A stretch of 64,000 nt of DNA, taken from positions 62,001 through 126,000 of the forward strand of contig JAEWJM010000007.1 in assembly GCA_023386585.1 (NCBI GenBank). Reading direction: 5' to 3'. Origin of the DNA: Bacteroidota bacterium. Lineage in GTDB: Bacteria > Bacteroidota > Bacteroidia > Flavobacteriales > Flavobacteriaceae. A program made the translations under genes and the position numbers. Below are positions 16,751 through 23,745 of this stretch, one piece after another. The notes beneath the pieces are model-generated. The model saw nothing but the letters and a program-made list of their open reading frames with translations. It was not told the DNA's origin and did not search any database. Each line of letters begins with the position of its first letter. The stretch's first letter is position 1.

Positions 16751-17382
16751 CTCAGCGCCCTGCATTCAAATCCATTTTCCTTTAAAAATTGCAACGTACG
16801 CGGAAGCGCGAATTCCAGGTTTGGAAACGCCTTTACGCTGTCGTGAAATATAATTATGCTGCCGGGATTAATATTCCGGATTACGTTATTCAGACACTTC
16901 TCAGGCGTAATATTTCGGTCGAAATCGGCGCTCAAAATATCCCACATTACGATTTTATATCCATTATCTCTTAACCATGCCGACTGGCTACTTTTGAGTT
17001 TTCCGTAAGGCGGCCTGAAAAGATCTGTCCCGGAATTCCTGGAGTTGATTTCGTCGTTGCAGCTGCGAATGTTTTCGATGTATGTTTTGTCCGATGTATG
17101 CCAGCCATTCAGGTGGTTCTGCGTATGGTTGCCGATCCGATGTTTGCACGCCAGAATTTTATCGAATAGTTCCGGATTGTTCCTGATGTTGTTTCCGATG
17201 CAGAAAAAGGTTGCCTTCGCATTAAATTGCTTAAGCTGATTCAAGACCCAATCTGTGATTTCCGGTGTCGGCCCGTCGTCAAAAGTCAGATATACAACTT
17301 TATCATCGGTTGGCACCGACCACACAAAGCGGCGAAAAAGGATCTTTATAAATCGGTTTGTTTTTACCCAGTAGAATTTCAT
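16747..17382 (-). CDS. Polysaccharide deacetylase (NodB homology domain)
   Basis: A 211-residue carbohydrate esterase family 4 enzyme that would remove N- or O-acetyl groups from a glycan such as peptidoglycan or chitin-like oligomers. The motifs are complete: TFDDGPT (catalytic base and metal Asp), HTQNH (metal histidines), RPPYG, WDILSADFD and IIIFHDS. The N-terminal MKFYWVKTNRFIKILF is basic and amphipathic with no clear signal peptide. ATG 17382 is preferred because the upstream alternative at 17415 would sit inside the terminator hairpin of the preceding gene (17387-17415). Confidence 0.92.
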   Translation of the reverse strand: MKFYWVKTNRFIKILFRRFVWSVPTDDKVVYLTFDDGPTPEITDWVLNQLKQFNAKATFFCIGNNIRNNPELFDKILACKHRIGNHTQNHLNGWHTSDKTYIENIRSCNDEINSRNSGTDLFRPPYGKLKSSQSAWLRDNGYKIVMWDILSADFDRNITPEKCLNNVIRNINPGSIIIFHDSVKAFPNLEFALPRTLQFLKENGFECRALS

Positions 17383-17386
17383 CGTT

Positions 17387-17415
17387 AAAAAAAATGCCAC
17401 CTTAAAAGATGGCAT
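17387..17415 (-). terminator. Intrinsic terminator of the DUF2723 gene
   Basis: On the minus strand, a 10-bp stem ATGCCATCTT/AAGGTGGCAT with one wobble is followed by eight T residues. It starts 11 bases after the stop codon of the 17426-20710 gene and ends 5 bases before the deacetylase ATG. Confidence 0.8.
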
Positions 17416-17425
17416 CCATTAATTG

Positions 17426-20400
17426 TTACTCGTTATCACGGCCAAACCGCTTGAATCGTTGGTTAAAGCTGTTAAAGATCGGCTTGTTTTTATTGTAATA
17501 TTCAATGTCACCGCGGTCTTTCATTACCTCAAGAAGGCTTCGGTACCGCTCGATATCGGTCATGATATCCATTGAAATCGCATTTTGCAGCGACGGATCC
17601 ATTGTGCCATAATAAGTCAGGTTTTCCTTGTACTTGGCCATCAGGCGGTCAAGTGTCTCGCGAGCTTTGGCTTTTTCGCCGACTTCATAATAGCCCGCCG
17701 CGAAAGGCTCGACCATCGTATAATATCCGTAATAGTCCATCGGCATTTTTGACATCGCAAGATCGATGATATTCTTTGCCTTGTCGAGTTTTTTCTCGTT
17801 GATCAGCTGCTCCATAAGACGCGCCAGGTTCGTCCGATACGTTATGCTGTTCTTGCGGGTTTCCGGGTCATGGTAAATATCGGTGCGTTCGCCGTTCCCC
17901 CAATCCCAACTCATCGCAATTTTGTACATCTTTTCGCTGTCGATCTGGCCCATATCAAGTGGACTTGCAGCTTTCGCCACCGGATTATGGAGCGGAACAA
18001 GTTTGTAAACCATTCCGTCAAGCTGGAGGTAATCTTTCATCCACAGGTAATCGTCATCACCGAAACTGCCGCCGGTAAAGTAAATTGGCCGTTTCCAATT
18101 GTTGTTCGCCAGTACGTCCAGCATCATCAGACGGTTTTTGTACAACGCGTTGCCTTTAATCGTGATATCGATATATGGAACGATCGAGTCGTAATATTGC
18201 GGACTAACGACTTTGTTGCTGATTATCGCATTGCGGTCGATCGGAATGCGGACCTTATCTGTCGGATAGAAATGGATTTTCTGGCCGTTTTGCATTTCAA
18301 CCATTGTCCGCTGGTCGTCGCTCTTTATGAAATCGATAAACGTTTTGATGTCGAGCGTCGTTTCAGTGCGTTGGTTAAATACGGTGTAGTCAAGTTTGTC
18401 GCCCACATATTGCTCGTGCGTGAACGATATAGGCAAACCGTCAGATTCGTATGTTTTCCGCTTCATCTGATCGATATACCAGTCGGTCATGAACAGGCTG
18501 GTGTTGACGATTTTAATGTCGGTGCGGACTTTCTCAATTTCCTGCGCATACCAAAGCGGGAAGGTGTCATTGTCGCCGATGGTGAAAAGGATCGCATTTT
18601 TCTCGCAGGAATTCAGGTAGTTTTTTGCCATCGCGATCGCAGTGTATTTTTGCGAACGGTCGTGGTCATCCCAGTTCTGTGACGCCATCAAAACCGGAGC
18701 GGCGAGAAGTGATGCTGCAATTGCAACCGGGCCGGCTATTTGTTGGGTGACGTACTTTCGAATGAAATCGTAAATCGCATAAACGCCAAATCCAATCCAG
18801 ATTGCAAAAACGTAAAAAGATCCTACCAGGGCATAATCGCGTTCCCTCGGTTCAAATGGGCGTTCGTTGAGGTAGATTTTTAGCGCGAGCCCGGTAAAGA
18901 GAAACAGCACCAGAAGCACGTAAAAAGTCTTTAGATCTTTATTGGCATGGAACACAAGTCCGATCACGCCAAGAATGAACGGCAAGAAGAAGTACAGGTT
19001 TCGCCCTTTGTTGTTTTTGACGTCGGCTGGAAGCTTTTCCTGTGAGCCGAGATGCATTTCGTCGATGAACTTGATGCCGCTGAGCCAGTTTCCGTCAAGA
19101 TTGTCGTATTTGCCTTGGATGTCGTTTTGTCGTCCGGCGAAATTCCACAATAAATACCTCCAGTACATATAGCCAAATTGGTATTCGAACATGAAGGAAA
19201 GATTGTCCACCGTTGACGGCTTTTCGACAATCAGGTATTCGCCATAACTTTTAAGGAATGAAACATAAGCTTCATTGTCGATTTGCTTGTGCGCATAGGC
19301 ATTGCGGAATTCGGTAACCGTTTTTTGAACTTCGCCGCGCAGCTGGTTGATCGCATTTGACAACTCTTCGTCGGTAAGCGTACTCGGATCAATGCCGTAT
19401 TTCTGGAGTTCGTCCTCGTACGGATAATTCGGGTTGATCCTGAATTCGGGAGCATGCGTGAAGTTGATGTAGTTTTCAGCATGTTCGGTGCTCCACATCC
19501 GCGGAAGAATCGTTTTATGCTTGTCGTCGCTGTTTTGCTCAGCGTTTTTGTAGTTGTTGGTGATGACGTATTTCCCGGTTTTGTAATCGCGCTCGTAGTT
19601 CGGCGCCTTGTCGAGATAAGGATTGTCGGCATCGAGCCCGGCAAACATATCAGTGTATTGCGGACCGTAAAACAACGGATTAACGCCATATTGCTCACGG
19701 TTGTAATAAGCAAGGACTTCGGCCGCATCGGACGGCTTGTTTTCGTTGATGACCACATCGGCATTGGCACGAATCGGCAGCATCATCCAGGTGGAAAATC
19801 CGATCAGGATAAACAATATGCAGAGCAGTAGTGTGTTGTACTGGACGAGCTCTTTCCTACTGGTATATCGCAATCCGAAGTAAAATAAGGCCACAAGCAC
19901 CAAAAACGCGAAGATTGTTCCAGAATCGAATGGCAATCCAAGGCTGTTGACCATGAACACTTCGGTTTTTCCAAAAAACGCCATTGTGTAGGGAAGCAGC
20001 AACTTGAATATGACTAGCAGGATCGCAACGACAACAACATTGGCGATTATGAAGTTCTTTACCGTAACGGTTTTGTAATTGTGGAAATAGTACAAGAAGC
20101 CAATTGCCGGGATTGTCAGCAGCGCCATGAAGTGTACACCGAATGAAAGTCCGATGACAAGCGAGATCACCAATAACCAGCGATTTCCCCGTGGCTTATC
20201 CATATCTTGTTCCCAACGCAATCCAAGCCAGAAAAGCAGCGCGATCAGAAGCGAGGCCATCGCGTAAACTTCGGCTTCCACTGCATTGAACCAGAAACTG
20301 TCCGAAAAAGTGTAAGCGAGCGCTCCCACAAATGAGCTTCCAAGGATTACGATTGCGTTGTTCCTGTTGTCGGTATCGTCAAAATGGGAAACGATTTTGC

Positions 20401-20710
20401 GCAAAATAATCGATGACGACCAAAACAGAAACAGAATGGTAAATGCACTGGAAAAAACAGACATCATGTTCACTGTAAGGGCGATCTTGTTCGGATTGCC
20501 GGCAAACATCGCGAAAAATGCGCCCAGCATCTGAAAAAGTGGTGCGCCTGGCGGGTGTCCGACTTCAAGTTTGGCTGCAGTAGCGATATATTCGCCGCAA
20601 TCCCAAAAACTCAGCGTTGGTTCGACCGTCAGAGAGTAGGTAATGAGTGCAATCGCAAATGCGGCCCAGCCCAATATCGTATTCCATTTATTGAAGTTAA
20701 AAGCCGCCAT
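17426..20710 (-). CDS. DUF2723 (GT117-type) polytopic membrane protein
   Basis: A 1094-residue protein typical of Bacteroidota. The first 60 residues contain the family hallmark SLTVEPTLSFWDCGEYIATA and VGHPPGAPLFQ, followed by about ten membrane helices, an extracytoplasmic region, a second set of helices near residues 570-690, and a long soluble C-terminal domain with TPR-like helices (KLDKAKNIIDLAM, YEVGEKAKARETLDRL). DUF2723 is classed as a GT-C-type glycosyltransferase family (GT117) in sequence databases; the acidic DCGE in the first loop would be the catalytic site. Acceptor unknown; protein O-glycosylation is a common proposal for Bacteroidota. It stands alone, with its own terminator. 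Confidence 0.9.
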   Translation of the reverse strand: MAAFNFNKWNTILGWAAFAIALITYSLTVEPTLSFWDCGEYIATAAKLEVGHPPGAPLFQMLGAFFAMFAGNPNKIALTVNMMSVFSSAFTILFLFWSSSIILRKIVSHFDDTDNRNNAIVILGSSFVGALAYTFSDSFWFNAVEAEVYAMASLLIALLFWLGLRWEQDMDKPRGNRWLLVISLVIGLSFGVHFMALLTIPAIGFLYYFHNYKTVTVKNFIIANVVVVAILLVIFKLLLPYTMAFFGKTEVFMVNSLGLPFDSGTIFAFLVLVALFYFGLRYTSRKELVQYNTLLLCILFILIGFSTWMMLPIRANADVVINENKPSDAAEVLAYYNREQYGVNPLFYGPQYTDMFAGLDADNPYLDKAPNYERDYKTGKYVITNNYKNAEQNSDDKHKTILPRMWSTEHAENYINFTHAPEFRINPNYPYEDELQKYGIDPSTLTDEELSNAINQLRGEVQKTVTEFRNAYAHKQIDNEAYVSFLKSYGEYLIVEKPSTVDNLSFMFEYQFGYMYWRYLLWNFAGRQNDIQGKYDNLDGNWLSGIKFIDEMHLGSQEKLPADVKNNKGRNLYFFLPFILGVIGLVFHANKDLKTFYVLLVLFLFTGLALKIYLNERPFEPRERDYALVGSFYVFAIWIGFGVYAIYDFIRKYVTQQIAGPVAIAASLLAAPVLMASQNWDDHDRSQKYTAIAMAKNYLNSCEKNAILFTIGDNDTFPLWYAQEIEKVRTDIKIVNTSLFMTDWYIDQMKRKTYESDGLPISFTHEQYVGDKLDYTVFNQRTETTLDIKTFIDFIKSDDQRTMVEMQNGQKIHFYPTDKVRIPIDRNAIISNKVVSPQYYDSIVPYIDITIKGNALYKNRLMMLDVLANNNWKRPIYFTGGSFGDDDYLWMKDYLQLDGMVYKLVPLHNPVAKAASPLDMGQIDSEKMYKIAMSWDWGNGERTDIYHDPETRKNSITYRTNLARLMEQLINEKKLDKAKNIIDLAMSKMPMDYYGYYTMVEPFAAGYYEVGEKAKARETLDRLMAKYKENLTYYGTMDPSLQNAISMDIMTDIERYRSLLEVMKDRGDIEYYNKNKPIFNSFNQRFKRFGRDNE

Positions 20711-20807
20711 ATCACTGAAAAGATTGATTATTTTTGCGTTACAAAGAAAATGCTTTTTTAATTAAGAAATCCTAAAAAAAATTTTTTCAGAAAAATTGAA
20801 AATAGAC

Positions 20808-20837
20808 TTGTGAAAAAGGAATAATCTCCTAAATTTG
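20808..20837 (+). promoter_or_regulatory. Promoter of tRNA-Gln
   Basis: TTG at 20808-20810, a 19-base spacer and TAAATTTG at 20830-20837. This is a near-perfect Bacteroidota sigma-A promoter, 10 bases ahead of the tRNA. Confidence 0.8.
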
Positions 20838-20847
20838 CAGCCGGAAT

Positions 20848-20918
20848 TGGCCCATGGTGTAATGGTAACACTACGGTTTTTGGTGCCGTCTTTCTAGGTT
20901 CGAGTCCTAGTGGGCCAA
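20848..20918 (+). tRNA. tRNA-Gln (anticodon TTG)
   Basis: The acceptor arms TGGCCCA (20848-20854) and TGGGCCA (20911-20917) pair over all seven positions, with discriminator A. The anticodon stem ACGGT/GCCGT encloses the loop TTTTGGT, giving anticodon TTG. The T arm CTAGG-TTCGAGT-CCTAG is complete. CCA is not fully encoded. A strong promoter precedes it and a terminator follows directly. Confidence 0.96.
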
Positions 20919-20920
20919 CA

Positions 20921-20950
20921 AAAAACTCCTCATCTGAGGAGTTTTTTTAT
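20921..20950 (+). terminator. Terminator after tRNA-Gln, likely bidirectional
   Basis: A 10-bp perfect stem (20923-20932 with 20935-20944) and a T-run on the plus strand; the A-run on the left gives a T-run on the minus strand too. It lies between the tRNA and the convergent stress-protein gene. Confidence 0.85.
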
Positions 20951-20967
20951 TTATTGATTCTTATGTT

Positions 20968-21792
20968 TCAGATTTTGAAGGTAATCACCGGCCTTACAGC
21001 GTGGTTCACCAAATCTTCACTGATGCTTCCATTGAAAAAGTGGGACAACCCTGTGCGGCCGTGAGTGCACATTCCGATGAGGTCAGCCTGCATTCTTCCC
21101 GAGAAATTCAATATTCCCTTTTCCACATTTGAGTCGTTATAAACGTGCGTCGTGAAATTCTTAAGATCGAATTCAGATGTAAATTCATTCATGAGCTGTT
21201 CGGCAGTATGCGTAGGCTTGAAGTTGTTTGGCGTATTGATCATTACCAGGTGAAGATGCGATCCGAAAAGTTCCGCAAATTGCTTAACGCTGGCAAACGG
21301 CCTTTTGATTTCGTCTGCAAAATCGGACGCGAAAACAAAATTATCGGCTTTGAATTCGGCCATTTCCTGTTTTATGACAAGTACCGGAACGTCGGACGAA
21401 CGCACGACTTTCTCGGTGTTTGATCCAATGAACATTTCGTGAAAGCCACTGGCTCCGTGCGATCCCATTACAATGAAATCGACATTGTTCTTGCGGCTTA
21501 CGGCAAGTATACCTTCAAAAGCTTTTTCAAACTGGACGATCTGCGAAACCGGAATGCCTTCAAGATAATCAACATCCATAAGATCTTCCAGTTTTTGCAT
21601 TGCGCGTTCCTTGAAAAACATGATTTCCGGAATCGCACTTCCGCTTCCCAGCGCATCGCTGCTTTGCTGAGGAAGTTCGAGCATGTGGAGCAGAAGTATC
21701 TCGCTGTTGTGTTTTCTTGCAATCTGCACGGCGACTTTCAACGCATATTCGGCATGCTGCGAAAAATCGGTAGGGACTAAAATTCGTTTCAT
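20968..21792 (-). CDS. Universal stress protein, two tandem UspA domains
   Basis: A 274-residue cytoplasmic protein from ATG 21792 (MKRILVPTDFS). Two UspA domains lie in tandem. The first ends with the nucleotide-binding pattern IVMGSHGASG and then SSDVPVLVIK; the second has IGMCTHGRTGLSH and AVRPVITFKI. Such proteins bind ATP or other ligands and are induced by starvation, oxygen change or envelope stress. An open frame extends upstream to 21885 but the extra 31 residues are not part of the family. It is monocistronic, convergent with tRNA-Gln. Confidence 0.93.
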   Translation of the reverse strand: MKRILVPTDFSQHAEYALKVAVQIARKHNSEILLLHMLELPQQSSDALGSGSAIPEIMFFKERAMQKLEDLMDVDYLEGIPVSQIVQFEKAFEGILAVSRKNNVDFIVMGSHGASGFHEMFIGSNTEKVVRSSDVPVLVIKQEMAEFKADNFVFASDFADEIKRPFASVKQFAELFGSHLHLVMINTPNNFKPTHTAEQLMNEFTSEFDLKNFTTHVYNDSNVEKGILNFSGRMQADLIGMCTHGRTGLSHFFNGSISEDLVNHAVRPVITFKI

Positions 21793-21886
21793 AAAATAGG
21801 TGTAAGAAATTCTATTGTAAAGTTTACTTAAAAAGCTGGATAAAGGTACTTTAAAAGTTATATTATGCAAGGGAATTAGAATCATT

Positions 21887-21915
21887 TTTGATTTTGAAAA
21901 AAAAACGTATATTTG
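21887..21915 (+). promoter_or_regulatory. Promoter of the rimP-nusA-infB operon
   Basis: TTTG at 21887-21890, a 17-base spacer and TATATTTG at 21908-21915. It gives a leader of about 60 bases before the rimP ATG. Confidence 0.75.
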
Positions 21916-21943
21916 CAGCGTTATTTATGTTTAACTGAATAAT

Positions 21944-21970
21944 GAGGGGACAATTTGTCCCCTCTTTTTA
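21944..21970 (+). promoter_or_regulatory. Terminator-like hairpin in the rimP leader (possible attenuator)
   Basis: A perfect palindrome, GAGGGGACAA and TTGTCCCCTC separated by one T, followed by TTTTTA. It lies between the promoter at 21887-21915 and the rimP ATG at 21979. In form it is an intrinsic terminator, but its position is inside the leader of an operon coding for NusA, so it may attenuate transcription or mask the ribosome site. Confidence 0.65.
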
Positions 21971-21978
21971 TACAAAAT

Positions 21979-22443
21979 ATGACATTCCGCGATAAGGTTA
22001 TGGAGTTGCTTGAGGAAGGGCTGAAAGAAAAGCCGTCAATTTTCCTCATCGATCTTTCGATTTCAGATGCCAACAAGATTATGGTTACACTCGATGGAGA
22101 CAACGGGGTCACGCTGCAGGACTGCATCGACATCAGCCGGGCAATTGAGCACAATCTTGATCGCGAGGAACAGGATTTTTCGCTTGAAGTTGCCTCCGCC
22201 GGCGTTTCATCACCGCTGAAGAATCTAAGGCAATACAAAAAGAATGTCGGAAGGACGTTGGCAGTGAAATTGGAAAAAGGAAACGTCGAAGGAAAACTCG
22301 CTGAGGCAACCGACGATCATATCGTGCTGGAATGGCAGGCGAGGGAGCCAAAAAAAATTGGAAAAGGAAAAGAAACTGTCACCAAAAAGCAGGAAATTCC
22401 CTATACGGATATTAAAGAAGCAGTTGTTACAATAACATTTTAA
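21979..22443 (+). CDS. rimP: Ribosome maturation factor RimP
   Basis: A 154-residue protein that helps assemble the 30S subunit. It has the RimP pattern: an N-terminal alpha/beta domain (FLIDLSISDANKI, DNGVTLQDCIDISRAIEHNLD), the signature FSLEVASAGVSSPL, and a C-terminal SH3-like barrel (GRTLAVKLEKG, IPYTDIKEAVVTI). I chose ATG 21979 instead of TTG 21955, which falls within the leader hairpin. It is the first gene of rimP-nusA-infB, the usual order in bacteria; nusA follows after 14 bases. Confidence 0.95.
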   Translation: MTFRDKVMELLEEGLKEKPSIFLIDLSISDANKIMVTLDGDNGVTLQDCIDISRAIEHNLDREEQDFSLEVASAGVSSPLKNLRQYKKNVGRTLAVKLEKGNVEGKLAEATDDHIVLEWQAREPKKIGKGKETVTKKQEIPYTDIKEAVVTITF

Positions 22444-22457
22444 AATTAAGAGTTGGC

Positions 22458-23699
22458 ATGGAAAATTTAGCATTAATCGATTCATTTTCAGAATTTAAGG
22501 ACGACAAGCTTATTGATCGTGTGACGCTGATGGCGATTTTGGAAGATGTTTTCAGGAATGCGCTGAAGAAGAAATACGGATCGGATGATAATTTTGACAT
22601 CATCATCAACCCTGATAAAGGCGATATGGAAATCTGGAGGCGACGTGTGATCGTTGCCGATGACGACCTTGATCTTGAAAATGAAGAAATTACGCTGACT
22701 GAAGCCAGGAAGATCGAACCCGATTTTGAAATCGGTGAAGAAGTTTCGGAAGAAGTAAAACTGATCGATTTGGGCCGCCGTGCAATTTTGGCGCTTCGCC
22801 AGAACCTGATTTCTAAAATACACGAACACGACAATACCAATCTTTACAAGCAGTTCAAAGACCTTGTAGGCGACATTTATACTGCTGAAGTGCACCACGT
22901 TCGGCCAAGAGTCGTAATTTTGGTAGACGACGAAGGAAACGAGATCGTGCTTCCGAAAGAAAAACAGATCCCGTCGGATTTCTTCCGCAAGGGCGACAGT
23001 GTGCGCGGAATTATCGAAAGCGTCGAACTTAAAGGCAATAAGCCGCAGATCGTGATGTCGCGCACCTCCGAGAAATTCCTCGAAAAGTTGTTCGAACAGG
23101 AAATTCCTGAAGTTTTTGACGGACTGATCATGGTTAAAAATGTGGTCCGCATTCCGGGTGAAAAGGCGAAAGTGGCTGTAGATTCTTACGACGACCGTAT
23201 CGACCCGGTTGGCGCATGCGTCGGAATGAAAGGATCGCGGATCCACGGAATCGTGCGTGAGCTTGGAAATGAAAATATCGATGTGATCAATTACACGTCG
23301 AACACGCAACTTTATATAACCCGTGCTTTGAGTCCGGCAAAAGTTTCTTCAATCAAGATCAATGAAGAGACAAAAAGGGCAGAGGTTTTCCTGAAGCTCG
23401 AAGAAGTTTCGAAAGCGATCGGCCGCGGCGGGCACAATATCAAATTGGCTGGAATGCTGACAGGCTATGAACTCGACGTGATCAGGGAAGGAAGCGCGAT
23501 CGAAGACGAAGATGTTGAACTAACAGAATTCTCAGACGAAATCGAAGATTGGGTTATCGAAGAATTTGCAAAGATCGGCCTTGACACGGCGAGAAGTATA
23601 TTGAAACAGGATGTAAACGACCTTGTACGTCGTACCGACCTTGAGGAAGAGACAATCCTCGATGTGATGCGCATCCTAAAAGAAGAGTTTGATAGTTAA
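22458..23699 (+). CDS. nusA: Transcription termination/antitermination factor NusA
   Basis: A 413-residue protein that binds RNA polymerase and nascent RNA. The N-terminal domain covers residues 1-130, an S1 domain follows (about 135-200, VRGIIESVELKGNKPQIVMSR), then the KH pair (RIDPVGACVGMKGSRIHGI and KAIGRGGHNIKLAGMLTGYEL) and an acidic C-terminal tail. It lacks the two E. coli acidic repeats, as is normal outside Proteobacteria. It overlaps nothing; infB begins 46 bases after the stop. NusA represses its own operon in other bacteria, which makes the upstream hairpin noteworthy. Confidence 0.97.
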   Translation: MENLALIDSFSEFKDDKLIDRVTLMAILEDVFRNALKKKYGSDDNFDIIINPDKGDMEIWRRRVIVADDDLDLENEEITLTEARKIEPDFEIGEEVSEEVKLIDLGRRAILALRQNLISKIHEHDNTNLYKQFKDLVGDIYTAEVHHVRPRVVILVDDEGNEIVLPKEKQIPSDFFRKGDSVRGIIESVELKGNKPQIVMSRTSEKFLEKLFEQEIPEVFDGLIMVKNVVRIPGEKAKVAVDSYDDRIDPVGACVGMKGSRIHGIVRELGNENIDVINYTSNTQLYITRALSPAKVSSIKINEETKRAEVFLKLEEVSKAIGRGGHNIKLAGMLTGYELDVIREGSAIEDEDVELTEFSDEIEDWVIEEFAKIGLDTARSILKQDVNDLVRRTDLEEETILDVMRILKEEFDS

Positions 23700-23745
23700 C
23701 TCTTTATTACAACAACACAACAAAAAGGTAAATATAAAAGGTTTT

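Noticed and set aside
17383..17415. Upstream start of the NodB deacetylase at 17415
   Set aside because: Those codons coincide with the terminator hairpin of the preceding gene.
17870..18682. 270-codon plus-strand frame opposite the DUF2723 gene
   Set aside because: Antisense shadow; low-complexity hydrophobic/basic sequence without recognisable domain or promoter.
21942..21995. 17-codon frame (MRGQFVPSF...) across the leader hairpin of rimP
   Set aside because: It could be a leader peptide, but it lacks a ribosome site and has no regulatory amino-acid run. The hairpin itself is the better-supported signal.
22488..23309. 273-codon minus-strand frame opposite nusA
   Set aside because: Antisense to a well-supported gene, no family features, and codon use mirrors the sense strand.
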